NCBI GenBank assembly: GCA_012512055.1
Contig: JAAZEW010000313.1
Coordinates: forward strand, 1-40,863
Reading direction: 5' to 3'
Length of the DNA: 40,863 nt
Origin: Bacillota bacterium
Lineage (GTDB): Bacteria; Bacillota_G; SHA-98; UBA4971
In this document: in pieces, positions 8,813 through 16,932 of the stretch
Layout: every line of letters begins with the position of its first letter
How positions within the stretch are numbered: the stretch's first letter is position 1
Program-made: the position numbers and the translations under genes
The notes under the pieces: model-generated
The model's database searches: none
What the model saw: only the letters and a program-made list of their open reading frames with translations
Told to the model about the DNA's origin: nothing

Positions 8813-9016
8813 GTGAAGAAAGGAATACATCCTGAATACTCTATGACTACTATTACGTGTGCATGTGGCGAGAAGTTCGAAGTCGGCTCAACCCGGAAGG
8901 ATATGCGGGTAGAGATTTGCTCAAAATGCCATCCTATGTTCACAGGGAAACAGAGAATAGTGGATACAGGCGGCCGAGTAGAGCGCTTCATGAAGAGGCA
9001 TGGCCTGGATAAGTAA
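8813..9016 (+). CDS. rpmE: 50S ribosomal protein L31, zinc-binding type
   Basis: 67 aa when started at GTG 8813, which has AGGGAGGT 6 nt upstream. A longer frame opens at 8654 but reads through promoter and repeats, so it is rejected. Cysteines at 16, 18, 36 and 39 ([19 protein letters not shown]) show the zinc-bearing form of L31, which bridges the two ribosomal subunits. The C-terminal [12 protein letters not shown] is family-typical. It begins the conserved Firmicutes block with DUF1385, prfA and prmC. The presence of the zinc form means it could also be a zinc store, though no Zur site is visible. Confidence 0.95.
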   Translation: MKKGIHPEYSMTTITCACGEKFEVGSTRKDMRVEICSKCHPMFTGKQRIVDTGGRVERFMKRHGLDK

Positions 9017-9078
9017 TAAGTAAGATTTGACACCGGGATTTCCGAGGAGTAGCAGAGATTGTCACTGGAGGGCACGAT

Positions 9079-9954
9079 TTGAGCAAGCAGTTCTCCTATG
9101 GCGGCCAGGCTGTCATAGAAGGTGTGATGATGCGGGGCAGGAATAGTATAGCGATTGCAGTGAGGAAGCCTGACCTGAGTATCGTAGTGGAGAATAAGTC
9201 CACGAAGATGCTGGCTGAAAGGTATCCTGTATTCGGATTGCCGATAATAAGGGGAGTTTGCGCGTTCATCGAAACACTGATAATAGGCTTCAGCGCGCTC
9301 ATGTTTTCAGCGGATCAAGCCAGCGGTACGGAAGAAGAGCAATTGAAACCATGGGAGCTTACGCTAACCGTTATCGTGTCTTTCGCGCTTTTCGTCGGCC
9401 TTTTTATTGTGCTTCCGAACGTTGTTGCAGTCTGGATTCAGAAAACCGTCCATAACAGGGTTTTGGTGAATCTGGCAGAGGGGATGTTCAGGATTGCCTT
9501 GTTCATCGCGTATATTGTGGGTGTATCGAGGATCCAGGATATACAGCGGGTATTTCAGTACCATGGAGCTGAACACAAAGTCATCCATACTTTCGAAGCG
9601 GGAGAACAGCTTTCCGTGGAAAATGCGAAGCCCCACACAATTCTTCATCCTCGATGTGGCACTGCGTTTTTGCTCATCGTTATGGTCACGATGGTGCTGA
9701 TATTTTCAGTCCTTCTTCGCTCGACCACCCTGGCCATGCGAATTCTTACGCGACTCGCGTTATTGCCGGTTGTAACCGGGATATCATATGAAGTGATTAA
9801 ACTGGCGGGCAGGCCTAATCCGCCGAAGTTCGTTCAATGGATGATAGCGCCCGGACTCTGGTTGCAGAAACTCACCTGTAAAGAGCCGGATGAAGATCAG
9901 TTAGAAGTGGCAATTGAGGCTCTTACGAGTGTGCTTGAGGCTGACGGCGCTTAG
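9079..9954 (+). CDS. DUF1385 family membrane protein (YqhQ-like)
   Basis: 291 aa. The start is TTG at 9079 with GGAGGG 6 nt upstream, and the next residues SKQFSYGGQAVIEGVMMRG are the family N-terminal motif. Later FQYHGAEHKVIHTFEAGE and HPRCGTAFLLIV are the DUF1385 core, with conserved His and Cys. There are about four or five membrane helices (residues about 68-88, 95-118, 150-165, 200-225, 230-250). The family is found next to rpmE and prfA across Firmicutes, as here, but its biochemical role is unknown. The gene lies 62 nt after rpmE and 66 nt before prfA. Confidence 0.9.
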   Translation: MSKQFSYGGQAVIEGVMMRGRNSIAIAVRKPDLSIVVENKSTKMLAERYPVFGLPIIRGVCAFIETLIIGFSALMFSADQASGTEEEQLKPWELTLTVIVSFALFVGLFIVLPNVVAVWIQKTVHNRVLVNLAEGMFRIALFIAYIVGVSRIQDIQRVFQYHGAEHKVIHTFEAGEQLSVENAKPHTILHPRCGTAFLLIVMVTMVLIFSVLLRSTTLAMRILTRLALLPVVTGISYEVIKLAGRPNPPKFVQWMIAPGLWLQKLTCKEPDEDQLEVAIEALTSVLEADGA

Positions 9955-10020
9955 CTTAGATGAGGCTGATTTACGTGTGTGCCCGAGCCCGTATGCCGTT
10001 TCCCTCAAGGGGGGTGAGAC

Positions 10021-11091
10021 GTGATGCAGAATAGACTTGATGAGATCGAGCAACGTTATATCGGTCTGGAGGCGGAGCTTTCTAATCCTGAGATCCTGAC
10101 TGATCAGGAGAGGCTCAAGAATACTGCCAAAGCTCACGCAGACCTCGAGGAAATTGTAACGAAATACAGGCAGTATAAGAGTGTTGAGTCTGACATAGAA
10201 GAAGCAGAGGAAATGAGAAAGTCGGGCCCTGATGAAGAGCTGGCGGAGTTTCTCGATTCCGAGCTGGAACGCCTCAGGGCGGACGAAGCCAGGTTGGAAG
10301 ACGAGCTGAAAATCCTCCTTCTCCCTAAAGATCCCAATGACGACAAGGATGTCATTGTTGAAATCAGAGGAGGGACCGGAGGAGAAGAAGCTGCGCTTTT
10401 TGCCGCGGACTTGATGCGCATGTATATGAGGTACGCAGAGCAAAACGGGTGGCAGACGGAAATCATGAGCTCAAGCCCTACCGACCTGGGAGGATTCAAG
10501 GAAGTAATCTTCTCTGTGCAGGGGCGAGGCGCGTATAGCAGGCTGAAGTACGAAAGCGGAGTGCACAGGGTCCAACGAATTCCTGACACTGAAGCTTCAG
10601 GGAGAATTCATACGTCCACGGCTACAGTGGCTGTGCTGCCTGAAGCGGAAGAGGTGGAGTTGGAGATAAAGCCTGATGATCTGCGTATCGACGTGTTCAG
10701 GTCCACAGGACATGGCGGACAAAGTGTGAACACCACTGATTCAGCGGTTCGAATAACCTATATTCCCACAGGTATGGTGGTTACTTGCCAGGACGAAAAG
10801 TCTCAGCTCAAGAACAGAGAGAAGGCCCTCCGTGTTTTGCGCGCGCGACTCCTTGACGAGCTTGAAAGCGAGCAGAAAGCGGAATTGGATGAAGCCAGGC
10901 GTATCCAGGTAGGAAGCGGAGAACGTAGTGAGCGCATACGCACCTACAATTATCCGCAGAACCGGTTGACTGATCACAGGATCAGTCTTACCTTATACAG
11001 ACTGGGCGAGATCCTGGAAGGGAATATCGATGAAGTTATTGATGCCTTAATGGCGGTTGAACAGAGCGAGAGGCTGAAGAAAATTGGCTGA
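10021..11091 (+). CDS. prfA: peptide chain release factor 1
   Basis: Recognises UAA and UAG stop codons and triggers release of the finished protein on the ribosome. 356 aa with the catalytic GGQ at residues 232-234 ([16 protein letters not shown]). The decoding tripeptide of RF1 type is at 188-190 (P-D-T, the PxT pattern that separates RF1 from RF2 SPF). The frame begins GTG-ATG; AAGGGGGG lies 6 nt before the GTG and 9 nt before the ATG, so either codon could be used. prmC, which methylates this GGQ glutamine, overlaps the 3' end by 8 nt, the usual partner arrangement. Confidence 0.97.
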   Translation: MMQNRLDEIEQRYIGLEAELSNPEILTDQERLKNTAKAHADLEEIVTKYRQYKSVESDIEEAEEMRKSGPDEELAEFLDSELERLRADEARLEDELKILLLPKDPNDDKDVIVEIRGGTGGEEAALFAADLMRMYMRYAEQNGWQTEIMSSSPTDLGGFKEVIFSVQGRGAYSRLKYESGVHRVQRIPDTEASGRIHTSTATVAVLPEAEEVELEIKPDDLRIDVFRSTGHGGQSVNTTDSAVRITYIPTGMVVTCQDEKSQLKNREKALRVLRARLLDELESEQKAELDEARRIQVGSGERSERIRTYNYPQNRLTDHRISLTLYRLGEILEGNIDEVIDALMAVEQSERLKKIG

Positions 11092-11971
11092 GCCGATTGG
11101 AATTGTTACTGCCAAGGATGCGCTTCTTGCTGCAGTTCGGCGATTGCGTGAAGCCGGCATTCCAAGTGCGCGATTGGACGCAGAGGTTCTGCTTACGTAT
11201 GTGCTCGGGACCAGGCGTGAGCACCTCTATGCACATCCTGAAAGGCGCCTTGATTTTGATGAATATGAAAGATATCAGGCAGTTCTGGAACGCAGATTAA
11301 CCAGGCTGCCTGTGGCTTATATTACAGGCAGAAAAGAGTTTATGTCCCTGGAATTTGCCGTAAACGAGCATGTGCTCATACCCAGGCCGGAGACTGAGGT
11401 CCTTGTCGAAGAGGTCATTTCCCGCATCGGGAGTTCCCCTCCTGAGGGCAGTCCTATTATTATCGCAGATATCGGAACCGGAAGCGGGGCAATAGCCGTT
11501 AGCATCGCGTGGCTCTTGAAGACGGCAGAGATTATTGCCACTGATATCTCAGCCGATGCGCTTGCCATAGCCAGAGGGAATTCAAGGAAGCACGAAGTAG
11601 ATGGCAGGATCAAGTTTCTGCAAGGAGATCTTCTGTCCCCTCTTGCCGGGGAAGGGCTGGAACACCGGCTCACTGCAATCGTCAGCAATCCCCCTTATCT
11701 GTCAAGGCGAGCGATGGCACGTGTCTCGCCTGAAGTGGCGCGTGAACCGAAGGCAGCTCTTCTCGGCGGCGAACAAGGACTTGATTTTTCTTTTGCCATT
11801 CTGGAACAGTCCGGGCCCTACCTGGCACCGGGTGGGTTCGTCGCACTTGAAGTCGGCTATGATCAAGCTAAAACCGTGTCGGACTTCGCTAAGAAGGAAT
11901 CAGGATATGGCAAAGTCGAAGTAATAATGGATCTTGCCGGTATTGAAAGAGTGGTAATAGCGGGTCAATAG
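11084..11971 (+). CDS. prmC: release factor glutamine methyltransferase
   Basis: Uses S-adenosylmethionine to methylate the GGQ glutamine of RF1 and RF2. 295 aa. An N-terminal helical domain (residues about 10-80) precedes the methyltransferase fold with SAM loop [12 protein letters not shown] (127-138) and the catalytic NPPY at 202-205. The conserved [12 protein letters not shown] at 98-109 is diagnostic. The TTG start lies within the last codons of prfA (8-nt overlap), so translation is coupled. The 131-nt spacer after it contains a short CAAGTCAGT direct duplication and no clear terminator. Confidence 0.96.
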   Translation: MAEPIGIVTAKDALLAAVRRLREAGIPSARLDAEVLLTYVLGTRREHLYAHPERRLDFDEYERYQAVLERRLTRLPVAYITGRKEFMSLEFAVNEHVLIPRPETEVLVEEVISRIGSSPPEGSPIIIADIGTGSGAIAVSIAWLLKTAEIIATDISADALAIARGNSRKHEVDGRIKFLQGDLLSPLAGEGLEHRLTAIVSNPPYLSRRAMARVSPEVAREPKAALLGGEQGLDFSFAILEQSGPYLAPGGFVALEVGYDQAKTVSDFAKKESGYGKVEVIMDLAGIERVVIAGQ

Positions 11972-12102
11972 CAAGTCAGTCAAGTCAGTGCCGCCATCAT
12001 TGGCAAGCTCTGCGGTCTGTGAACAGCCGGCCTAGGACAATGGGCACTTGGTGCCGAGGAGTGAGCAACCATCTCCCGGGAGTAAAGGGGTAAAGAGGAA
12101 GC

Positions 12103-13161
12103 TTGAGAGAGACACAAATAGTAAGAGTAAATCCGGATAGCCCCGATATTCAGGAAATAAGGCGAGCAGCGTCGATAATCAGAAGCGGAGGCCTTGTCGC
12201 TTTTCCCACTGAGACCGTTTATGGCTTGGGCGCAGACGGATTGCGCGCTGACACTGTAGACAAGATCTTCCTCGCAAAAGGCAGACCCCAGGATAACCCG
12301 CTTATTCTTCATGTGGCTTCTCCTGACGACATAGGGCGGGTGGCAACTGAAGTTCCCCCGGCAGTGGACAAGCTCGTTCAACTCTTCTGGCCCGGCCCTC
12401 TTACATTGGTCCTTCCCAAGAAGCCTCATGTGCCGGACGTAGTGTCCGGAGGCCTTCCTACCATAGGAATGAGAATGCCTGACAACATCATAGCCTTGAC
12501 TCTCATTGCCGAATCAGGCACCCTTTTGGCTGCTCCCAGCGCCAACCTTTCAGGGAGGCCCAGTCCTACCCAGGCAAGCCACGTCGTGGACGATATGTGG
12601 GGCAGAGTTGATCTTATATTGGACGGAGGCCCTACCAGGCTGGGTGTGGAATCGACTGTTTTGGATCTGACGAAAGACCCTCCTTTGATTCTAAGGCCCG
12701 GAAGTGTCACTTTGGAAGAACTCCGGGATGTGCTCAGGTATGTGGAAGCACCGGTTCGCGAATCCCAGGACAGGATTTCTTCGGGGCAAGAACCCCCCGG
12801 CGTGAAATACCCACATTATTCTCTTGACATACCGGTCGTCCTTGTTGAAGGTCAGCCTCAGGCTGTCGTCAAACGGATACAGGAGGAGGCCGCGAAGTAC
12901 CGAAGCCGCGCAAAGAAGGTAGGGGTCATGAGTTCCCTGGAAAGCAAGGAGCAGTATTTAGATCATGCGGACGTGGTGAAGTCTGTTGGGTCCGGATACG
13001 ACATGACCCAGGTTGCAGCGGGTCTTTACGGTACTCTGCGAGATTTCGAGACACATAAAGTCAATGTTTTGTTCGTAGAAGGGTTTGATGAGGCAGGGCT
13101 TGGATTTGCGGTGATGAATAGACTAAGGGAGGCCTCAAGAGGGCGGATTATTTATGTATGA
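12103..13161 (+). CDS. ywlC: threonylcarbamoyl-AMP synthase (Sua5/YwlC)
   Basis: Makes threonylcarbamoyl-AMP from threonine, bicarbonate and ATP for t6A37 tRNA modification. 352 aa, so it is the long Sua5 form: a YrdC domain at about 10-205 (GGLVAFPTETVYGLG, FLAKGRPQDNPLILHV, AAPSANLSGRPSPT, STVLDL, LRPGSVT) and a Sua5 C-terminal domain at about 225-350, linked through PGVKYPHY, which is a conserved Sua5 linker motif. The start is TTG at 12103 with AGAGGAAG just upstream. The position between prmC and ywlE is the conserved Firmicutes order. Confidence 0.95.
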   Translation: MRETQIVRVNPDSPDIQEIRRAASIIRSGGLVAFPTETVYGLGADGLRADTVDKIFLAKGRPQDNPLILHVASPDDIGRVATEVPPAVDKLVQLFWPGPLTLVLPKKPHVPDVVSGGLPTIGMRMPDNIIALTLIAESGTLLAAPSANLSGRPSPTQASHVVDDMWGRVDLILDGGPTRLGVESTVLDLTKDPPLILRPGSVTLEELRDVLRYVEAPVRESQDRISSGQEPPGVKYPHYSLDIPVVLVEGQPQAVVKRIQEEAAKYRSRAKKVGVMSSLESKEQYLDHADVVKSVGSGYDMTQVAAGLYGTLRDFETHKVNVLFVEGFDEAGLGFAVMNRLREASRGRIIYV

Positions 13162-13218
13162 TATCTTCTTGTTTTTCAACCGGACAAATGATTCCTTCCA
13201 GCGGGAGGGCGTTGTTTT

Positions 13219-13743
13219 ATGAAGCGGCCGGGAACTATCATGTTGGTGTGCATGGGGAATACGTGCAGGAGCGTCATGGCTGAAGCTATGCTGAGGCAAG
13301 CACTTGAAGAGGTTATGGGGGATGACGCTAAAGACATACGGGTGATTTCAGCGGGCGTGTCCGCAAGTTGCGGTGATCCCGCGTCTCGCCACGCAGAGGC
13401 TGCCATGAGAGAACTCGGCCTTGATGTGTCGCTCCACAGAGCCCGTGGTGTTTCCGCTGAGGCCCTGAACGAGGCTGACCTCGTGTTGACTATGACGACG
13501 GCGATAAAAGATGAACTGCTCAAAGACTACCCTGCCATGGAAGCAAAGGTAATGACTCTTACAGAGTTTGTCGGCTTAACTGAAGAGCTGGGCCGGGACA
13601 TCAAAGATCCTTACGGCTTGCCTCTTGGGGTTTACAAGTCCAGCGCAGAGCAGATCGGTAGAGCTGTCAAGATTGTGGCAAGGAAGATCAGGGATTCATA
13701 TGAATCGAGGAGAGATAGTCATGAAGATCGGCATAGGGAGTGA
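13219..13743 (+). CDS. ywlE: low-molecular-weight phosphatase, probable protein-arginine phosphatase
   Basis: 174 aa, the low-molecular-weight tyrosine phosphatase fold. The P-loop C-MGNTC-R (C11 to R17) followed by S18 is intact, and the general acid Asp sits in KDPYGL (D130). Thr at P-loop position +4 from the nucleophile matches YwlE, where it selects phosphoarginine, so removal of McsB-type arginine phosphorylation marks is likely. The ATG at 13219 is followed by the first beta strand (TIMLVCMG), as in the family. A hydroxyl-free Met replaces Thr after the nucleophile, a mild variation. The rpiB start lies 23 nt inside its 3' end. Confidence 0.92.
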   Translation: MKRPGTIMLVCMGNTCRSVMAEAMLRQALEEVMGDDAKDIRVISAGVSASCGDPASRHAEAAMRELGLDVSLHRARGVSAEALNEADLVLTMTTAIKDELLKDYPAMEAKVMTLTEFVGLTEELGRDIKDPYGLPLGVYKSSAEQIGRAVKIVARKIRDSYESRRDSHEDRHRE

Positions 13744-14803
13744 CCATGCAGGCTTTGAAATGAAAGGGAGCCTGAAGGTCTACCTTAGCTCACTGGGAAT
13801 GGAAGTCGTAGACTTCGGATGTCAGTCTGCTGCTTCCACAGACTACCCTGACATAGGGTATCCGGTAGCAAGGGCTGTGGCAGCTTCCAAGGTTGACAAG
13901 GGTATCCTCGTATGTGGCACAGGGATCGGCATGTCAATAGTCGCCAACAAAGTTCCTGGTGTCCGTGCAGCTTTAGCAGGGAATGTTCATGTAGCGAAGC
14001 TTTCCAGGGAACACAATAACGCGAATGTCTTGGTCCTTGGCGCCAGAGTAATCAGTATGGATGAAGCCAGGGCCATAACGAAAGCATTTTTGGAAACTGA
14101 ATTTGCGGGAGGACGCCATGGGAGGCGCGTGGACAAGATAACTATGGGCGAAGCCGGAAAGGAAGAGGTTTGCATGTCTAGAGTTCACCTCATCGATCAT
14201 CCACTCATTCAGCACAAGCTTACTCTTATCAGGGACAAGACCACAGGTTCCAAGGATTTCCGAGATCTCGTGGCAGAAATCTCCACTCTGATGGCGTATG
14301 AAGTCACTCGTGACCTGCCGCTCGAGGATACCGAGGTTGAGACTCCAATCGGTCTAGCCGATGCCAGGGTCATCTCAGGCAAGAAAGTCGGAATTATCGC
14401 TATCTTAAGGGCAGGCCTGGGAATGGTAGAAGGTATGCTAAGACTCATACCCGCAGCCAAGGTGGGGCATATCGGCATTTATCGAGATCCGGAGACGCTA
14501 AAGCCTATAGACTACTACTGCAAGTTGCCACCTGATGTAGGTGAACGAGAACTCATCTTGGTTGATCCTATGTTAGCGACAGGCGGGTCCGCCACCTCCG
14601 CAATAAGATTCCTTAAAGAAAGAGGCGCAGCCAATATAAAGCTGGTAGTGCTTGTATCTGCTCCGGAAGGTATTAAGATGGTGCAGGGTAATCATCCTGA
14701 TGTGGACATATACACTGCCGCAATTGACAAATGCCTGAACTCACATGGTTACATTGTGCCCGGGCTTGGAGACGCAGGGGACAGGCTTTTCGGCACCAAG
14801 TAG
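13721..14803 (+). CDS. rpiB-upp: ribose-5-phosphate isomerase B fused in frame to uracil phosphoribosyltransferase
   Basis: One open frame of 360 aa joins two enzymes. Residues 1-150 are RpiB (SDHAGFEMK, catalytic Cys65 in [21 protein letters not shown]), which interconverts ribose 5-phosphate and ribulose 5-phosphate. Residues 152-360 are UPRTase (209 aa, exactly the usual Upp length) with the PRPP loop [12 protein letters not shown] and the uracil site [16 protein letters not shown]; it makes UMP from uracil and PRPP. No stop separates them. Met152 (ATG 14174) has its own site GGAAGAGG 5 nt upstream, so a free Upp could also be made. The first start is ATG 13721 with GAGGAGAG upstream; it overlaps ywlE. 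A sequencing error removing a stop is possible but there is no frame change. Confidence 0.92.
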   Translation: MKIGIGSDHAGFEMKGSLKVYLSSLGMEVVDFGCQSAASTDYPDIGYPVARAVAASKVDKGILVCGTGIGMSIVANKVPGVRAALAGNVHVAKLSREHNNANVLVLGARVISMDEARAITKAFLETEFAGGRHGRRVDKITMGEAGKEEVCMSRVHLIDHPLIQHKLTLIRDKTTGSKDFRDLVAEISTLMAYEVTRDLPLEDTEVETPIGLADARVISGKKVGIIAILRAGLGMVEGMLRLIPAAKVGHIGIYRDPETLKPIDYYCKLPPDVGERELILVDPMLATGGSATSAIRFLKERGAANIKLVVLVSAPEGIKMVQGNHPDVDIYTAAIDKCLNSHGYIVPGLGDAGDRLFGTK

Positions 14804-15063
14804 GCTTTCAGGCACCAAGTAGGCTTCTCGGCGCTGAGTCGGACTTTCGGCCCCAATTGAGGTTTTGGGTGGCAAGCGGTGTTTTCGCCACTAAGTGGGC
14901 GGCTTCTTGACGCCAAGTAGAGTCACAGGTAGCGAGCGGGCATCAAGCAGCGTTTCCGCCGGTAAGTAGGCTTTTTGACACCAAGCAGCGTTTTGGGCAG
15001 CGAGCGGACTTTTGGGCATCAAGCAGCGTCTCAGGTAGCGGGTGGGCTCCTTGACGCCAAGCA
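14784..15063 (+). repeat. about 14-15 degenerate 19-bp tandem repeats after upp
   Basis: A period of about 19 bp runs from the last codons of upp to the comEB ribosome site. The clearest units are GGCTTTTCGGCACCAAGTA (14784), GGCTTTCAGGCACCAAGTA (14803), GGCTTCTTGACGCCAAGTA (about 14900), GGCTTTTTGACACCAAGCA (about 14968) and GGCTCCTTGACGCCAAGCA (about 15045). The first unit is the 3' end of the upp coding sequence including its stop, so the array seems to have grown out of it. It fills the whole 278-nt spacer; no other signal was found in it. Confidence 0.85.
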
Positions 15064-15081
15064 GGGAAGGAGTAAATAAGA

Positions 15082-15543
15082 TTGACCGAAGGATTTGTGC
15101 GGCCGTCCTGGGATGAGTACTTCATAGGTATTGCCAAATTGGTTGCCGGCCGGTCAACATGCTTGAGAAGACAAGTAGGCGCAGTGGCTGTGAGAGACAG
15201 ACGTATTCTGGCTACCGGATATAACGGGGCACCTCGGGGGCTTGCCCACTGCGCGGAAGTAGGATGCCTAAGGGCGGAACGGCACGTGCCCCCCGGTGAG
15301 CGCCATGAGCTGTGCAGGGGGCTTCATGCGGAGCAAAATGTGATAATCCAGGCAGCTTTACATGGAATAAGCATCCAGGGGGCTACTGTATACTGCACAG
15401 ACTACCCGTGTTCATTGTGTATGAAAATGCTTATCAATGCAGGGATCAAAGAAATAGTCTACTTCGGCGCCTATCCTGACGAGCTTGCCTCGGAAATCGC
15501 GAAAGAGGCAGGCTTGGAGATTCGTCAATTCCGGAATTCCTGA
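15082..15543 (+). CDS. comEB: dCMP deaminase (ComEB family)
   Basis: Converts dCMP to dUMP, feeding thymidylate synthesis. 153 aa with the zinc site of cytidine deaminases: H82-A-E84 (LHAEQNV) and C110-x2-C113 (YPCSLCMK). The N-terminal [14 protein letters not shown] and [11 protein letters not shown] are family-typical, as is the second metal/substrate segment with [10 protein letters not shown]. The start is TTG at 15082 with GGAAGGAG 9 nt upstream, directly after the 19-bp repeat array. The name comes from Bacillus ComEB; a role in DNA uptake is not implied here. Confidence 0.94.
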   Translation: MTEGFVRPSWDEYFIGIAKLVAGRSTCLRRQVGAVAVRDRRILATGYNGAPRGLAHCAEVGCLRAERHVPPGERHELCRGLHAEQNVIIQAALHGISIQGATVYCTDYPCSLCMKMLINAGIKEIVYFGAYPDELASEIAKEAGLEIRQFRNS

Positions 15544-15560
15544 GTCGAGGGGGACTAACC

Positions 15561-15589
15561 TTGACATGCCTATATACCTGGGTTAGAAT
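15561..15589 (+). promoter_or_regulatory. sigma-A promoter for tagO
   Basis: Perfect TTGACA at 15561-15566 and TAGAAT at 15584-15589 with a 17-nt spacer. It would give a leader of about 145 nt that contains the 17-bp repeat block before tagO. Confidence 0.8.
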
Positions 15590-15645
15590 GTGAACGATGG
15601 CCGTAAATATTCCCCTAATCTGCATGATGCGTCACCATTTTCAAT

Positions 15646-15711
15646 TGTACATACGCGAGATGTACACATATACGAGGTGTACACATATGTGAGGTGTACA
15701 CACATATAAGG
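15646..15711 (+). repeat. four 15-17-bp tandem repeats in the tagO leader
   Basis: Units TGTACATACGCGAGA (15646), TGTACACATATACGAGG (15661), TGTACACATATGTGAGG (15678) and TGTACACACATATAAGG (15695). Each begins with TGTACA, itself a palindrome, so the block could bind a dimeric regulator several times or arise by slippage. It lies between the promoter and the ribosome site. Confidence 0.8.
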
Positions 15712-15742
15712 CCTCGAATTGAGAGGAGAAAGCCGGCCTCAA

Positions 15743-16795
15743 ATGATAGCCTATGTTCCTATCCTTATAGAAGCCTCCTTAATATCGTTCCTCCTGACTC
15801 CCATAATACGTGAAGGAGCTATCCGAACCGGGCTTGTCTATATGCCGAACTCGAGGACTGTTCATGACCGTCCCATGCCTGTCATGGGCGGATTGGCTAT
15901 CTTTATCGCGTTTTCTGTGACTGTCCTTCATCGTGTAGGCCTCGGCTATGACACACTGGGCTTGCTTCTGGGCGCTCTCATTATCGTAGCAGTCGGGATG
16001 TGGGATGATATCCGCGAGCTCCGGCCGCTGCCGAAGCTTATCGGACAGATCTTGGCTGCCGTCGTTGCAGTGGGACTTGGTATCAAGATTGAGTTCATAA
16101 CCAATCCTTTCGGATCCGGAATGATTTACTTGGGTCTTTGGGGCATACCCCTTACCATCCTCTGGATTGTGGGGATGGTGAACGTAATCAACTTCCTTGA
16201 TGGCTTGGACGGTTTAGCTGCAGGTGTATCAATTATCGGGGCCTTTGCCCTCTTCGCAGTGGCTTCGTCCCGTGGACAAGTCTTCGCATCCGCGCTTGCG
16301 GTAGCGCTGGCAGGGAGCGCTTTGGGGTTCTTGCCGTATAATTTTAACCCTGCCAGCATATTCATGGGCGATGCAGGCGCCATGCTGTTAGGCTTTACGC
16401 TTGCTGTGATCTCGGTGGAAGGCGCGCTGAAAGGCGCAGCTACCCTTGCCTTGGCTGTCCCCATGTTCACCCTGGGCGTACCTATTCTTGATACGGTTTT
16501 TTCAATAGTTCGCAGGGTCAATAGGGGTACGCCTTTTTACCAGGCTGATAAGGAGCACATTCACCATCGTCTCATCAATAACGGGTTCTCCCACAGGGGA
16601 GCCGTAGTTCTTATATATGCAATAACAGGATGCCTTGGGATAATGGCTATTCTCATGGCGAGGTCCGGCGTCACACTTACCGGCTATGTTTTGGTTGCCC
16701 TGCTTCTCAGCGTCATTTTGATATCCGGCCGGAAACTGTGGAGCATCCGCGCACGGGATACGCGGAGAGGCGGTACAGATACCCAACATAGGTAA
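15743..16795 (+). CDS. tagO: undecaprenyl-phosphate GlcNAc-1-phosphate transferase (TagO/WecA)
   Basis: Attaches GlcNAc-1-phosphate to undecaprenyl phosphate, the first step of wall teichoic acid or other surface glycans, at the inner face of the cytoplasmic membrane. 350 aa with about ten membrane helices. Family motifs: PVMGGLAIF, GMWDDIRELRPLPKL, NVINFLDGLDGLAAG, FMGDAGAMLLGF and the late cytosolic HIHHRL. I chose ATG 15743; AGGAG at 15724-15728 is a little far (14 nt), but the TTG at 15719 precedes that site and is unlikely. mnaA follows and could supply UDP-ManNAc to the same pathway. Confidence 0.93.
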   Translation: MIAYVPILIEASLISFLLTPIIREGAIRTGLVYMPNSRTVHDRPMPVMGGLAIFIAFSVTVLHRVGLGYDTLGLLLGALIIVAVGMWDDIRELRPLPKLIGQILAAVVAVGLGIKIEFITNPFGSGMIYLGLWGIPLTILWIVGMVNVINFLDGLDGLAAGVSIIGAFALFAVASSRGQVFASALAVALAGSALGFLPYNFNPASIFMGDAGAMLLGFTLAVISVEGALKGAATLALAVPMFTLGVPILDTVFSIVRRVNRGTPFYQADKEHIHHRLINNGFSHRGAVVLIYAITGCLGIMAILMARSGVTLTGYVLVALLLSVILISGRKLWSIRARDTRRGGTDTQHR

Positions 16796-16842
16796 GAGAA
16801 CCATAGGCGAGGGAAACACAGGGGAGCCCATTGCCGGACAAC

Positions 16843-16930
16843 GCTGATGGGCCGGATGACAGACTCGATGACAGGCCGGGCAACAGGCCGGCTGATAGGG
16901 CTGGATAAGAGATTGGACGAAAGGGGATTG
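16843..16930 (+). repeat. seven degenerate 12-bp tandem repeats before mnaA
   Basis: Units start at 16843, 16855, 16867, 16879, 16891, 16904 and 16916: GCTGATGGGCCG, GATGACAGACTC, GATGACAGGCCG, GGCAACAGGCCG, GCTGATAGGGCTG, GATAAGAGATTG, GACGAAAGGGGATTG. The last unit includes the mnaA ribosome site. The period of 12 suggests former coding sequence or slippage growth. Confidence 0.7.
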
Positions 16931-16932
16931 GA

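Noticed and set aside
13625..13720. Upstream extension of rpiB
   Set aside because: The 32 extra codons are ywlE read in another frame; ATG 13721 has a ribosome site and gives the family N-terminus.
14784..15063. Possible CRISPR array in the repeat-rich spacer
   Set aside because: Units are adjacent and degenerate with no unique spacers of constant length and no cas genes nearby; it is a tandem repeat.
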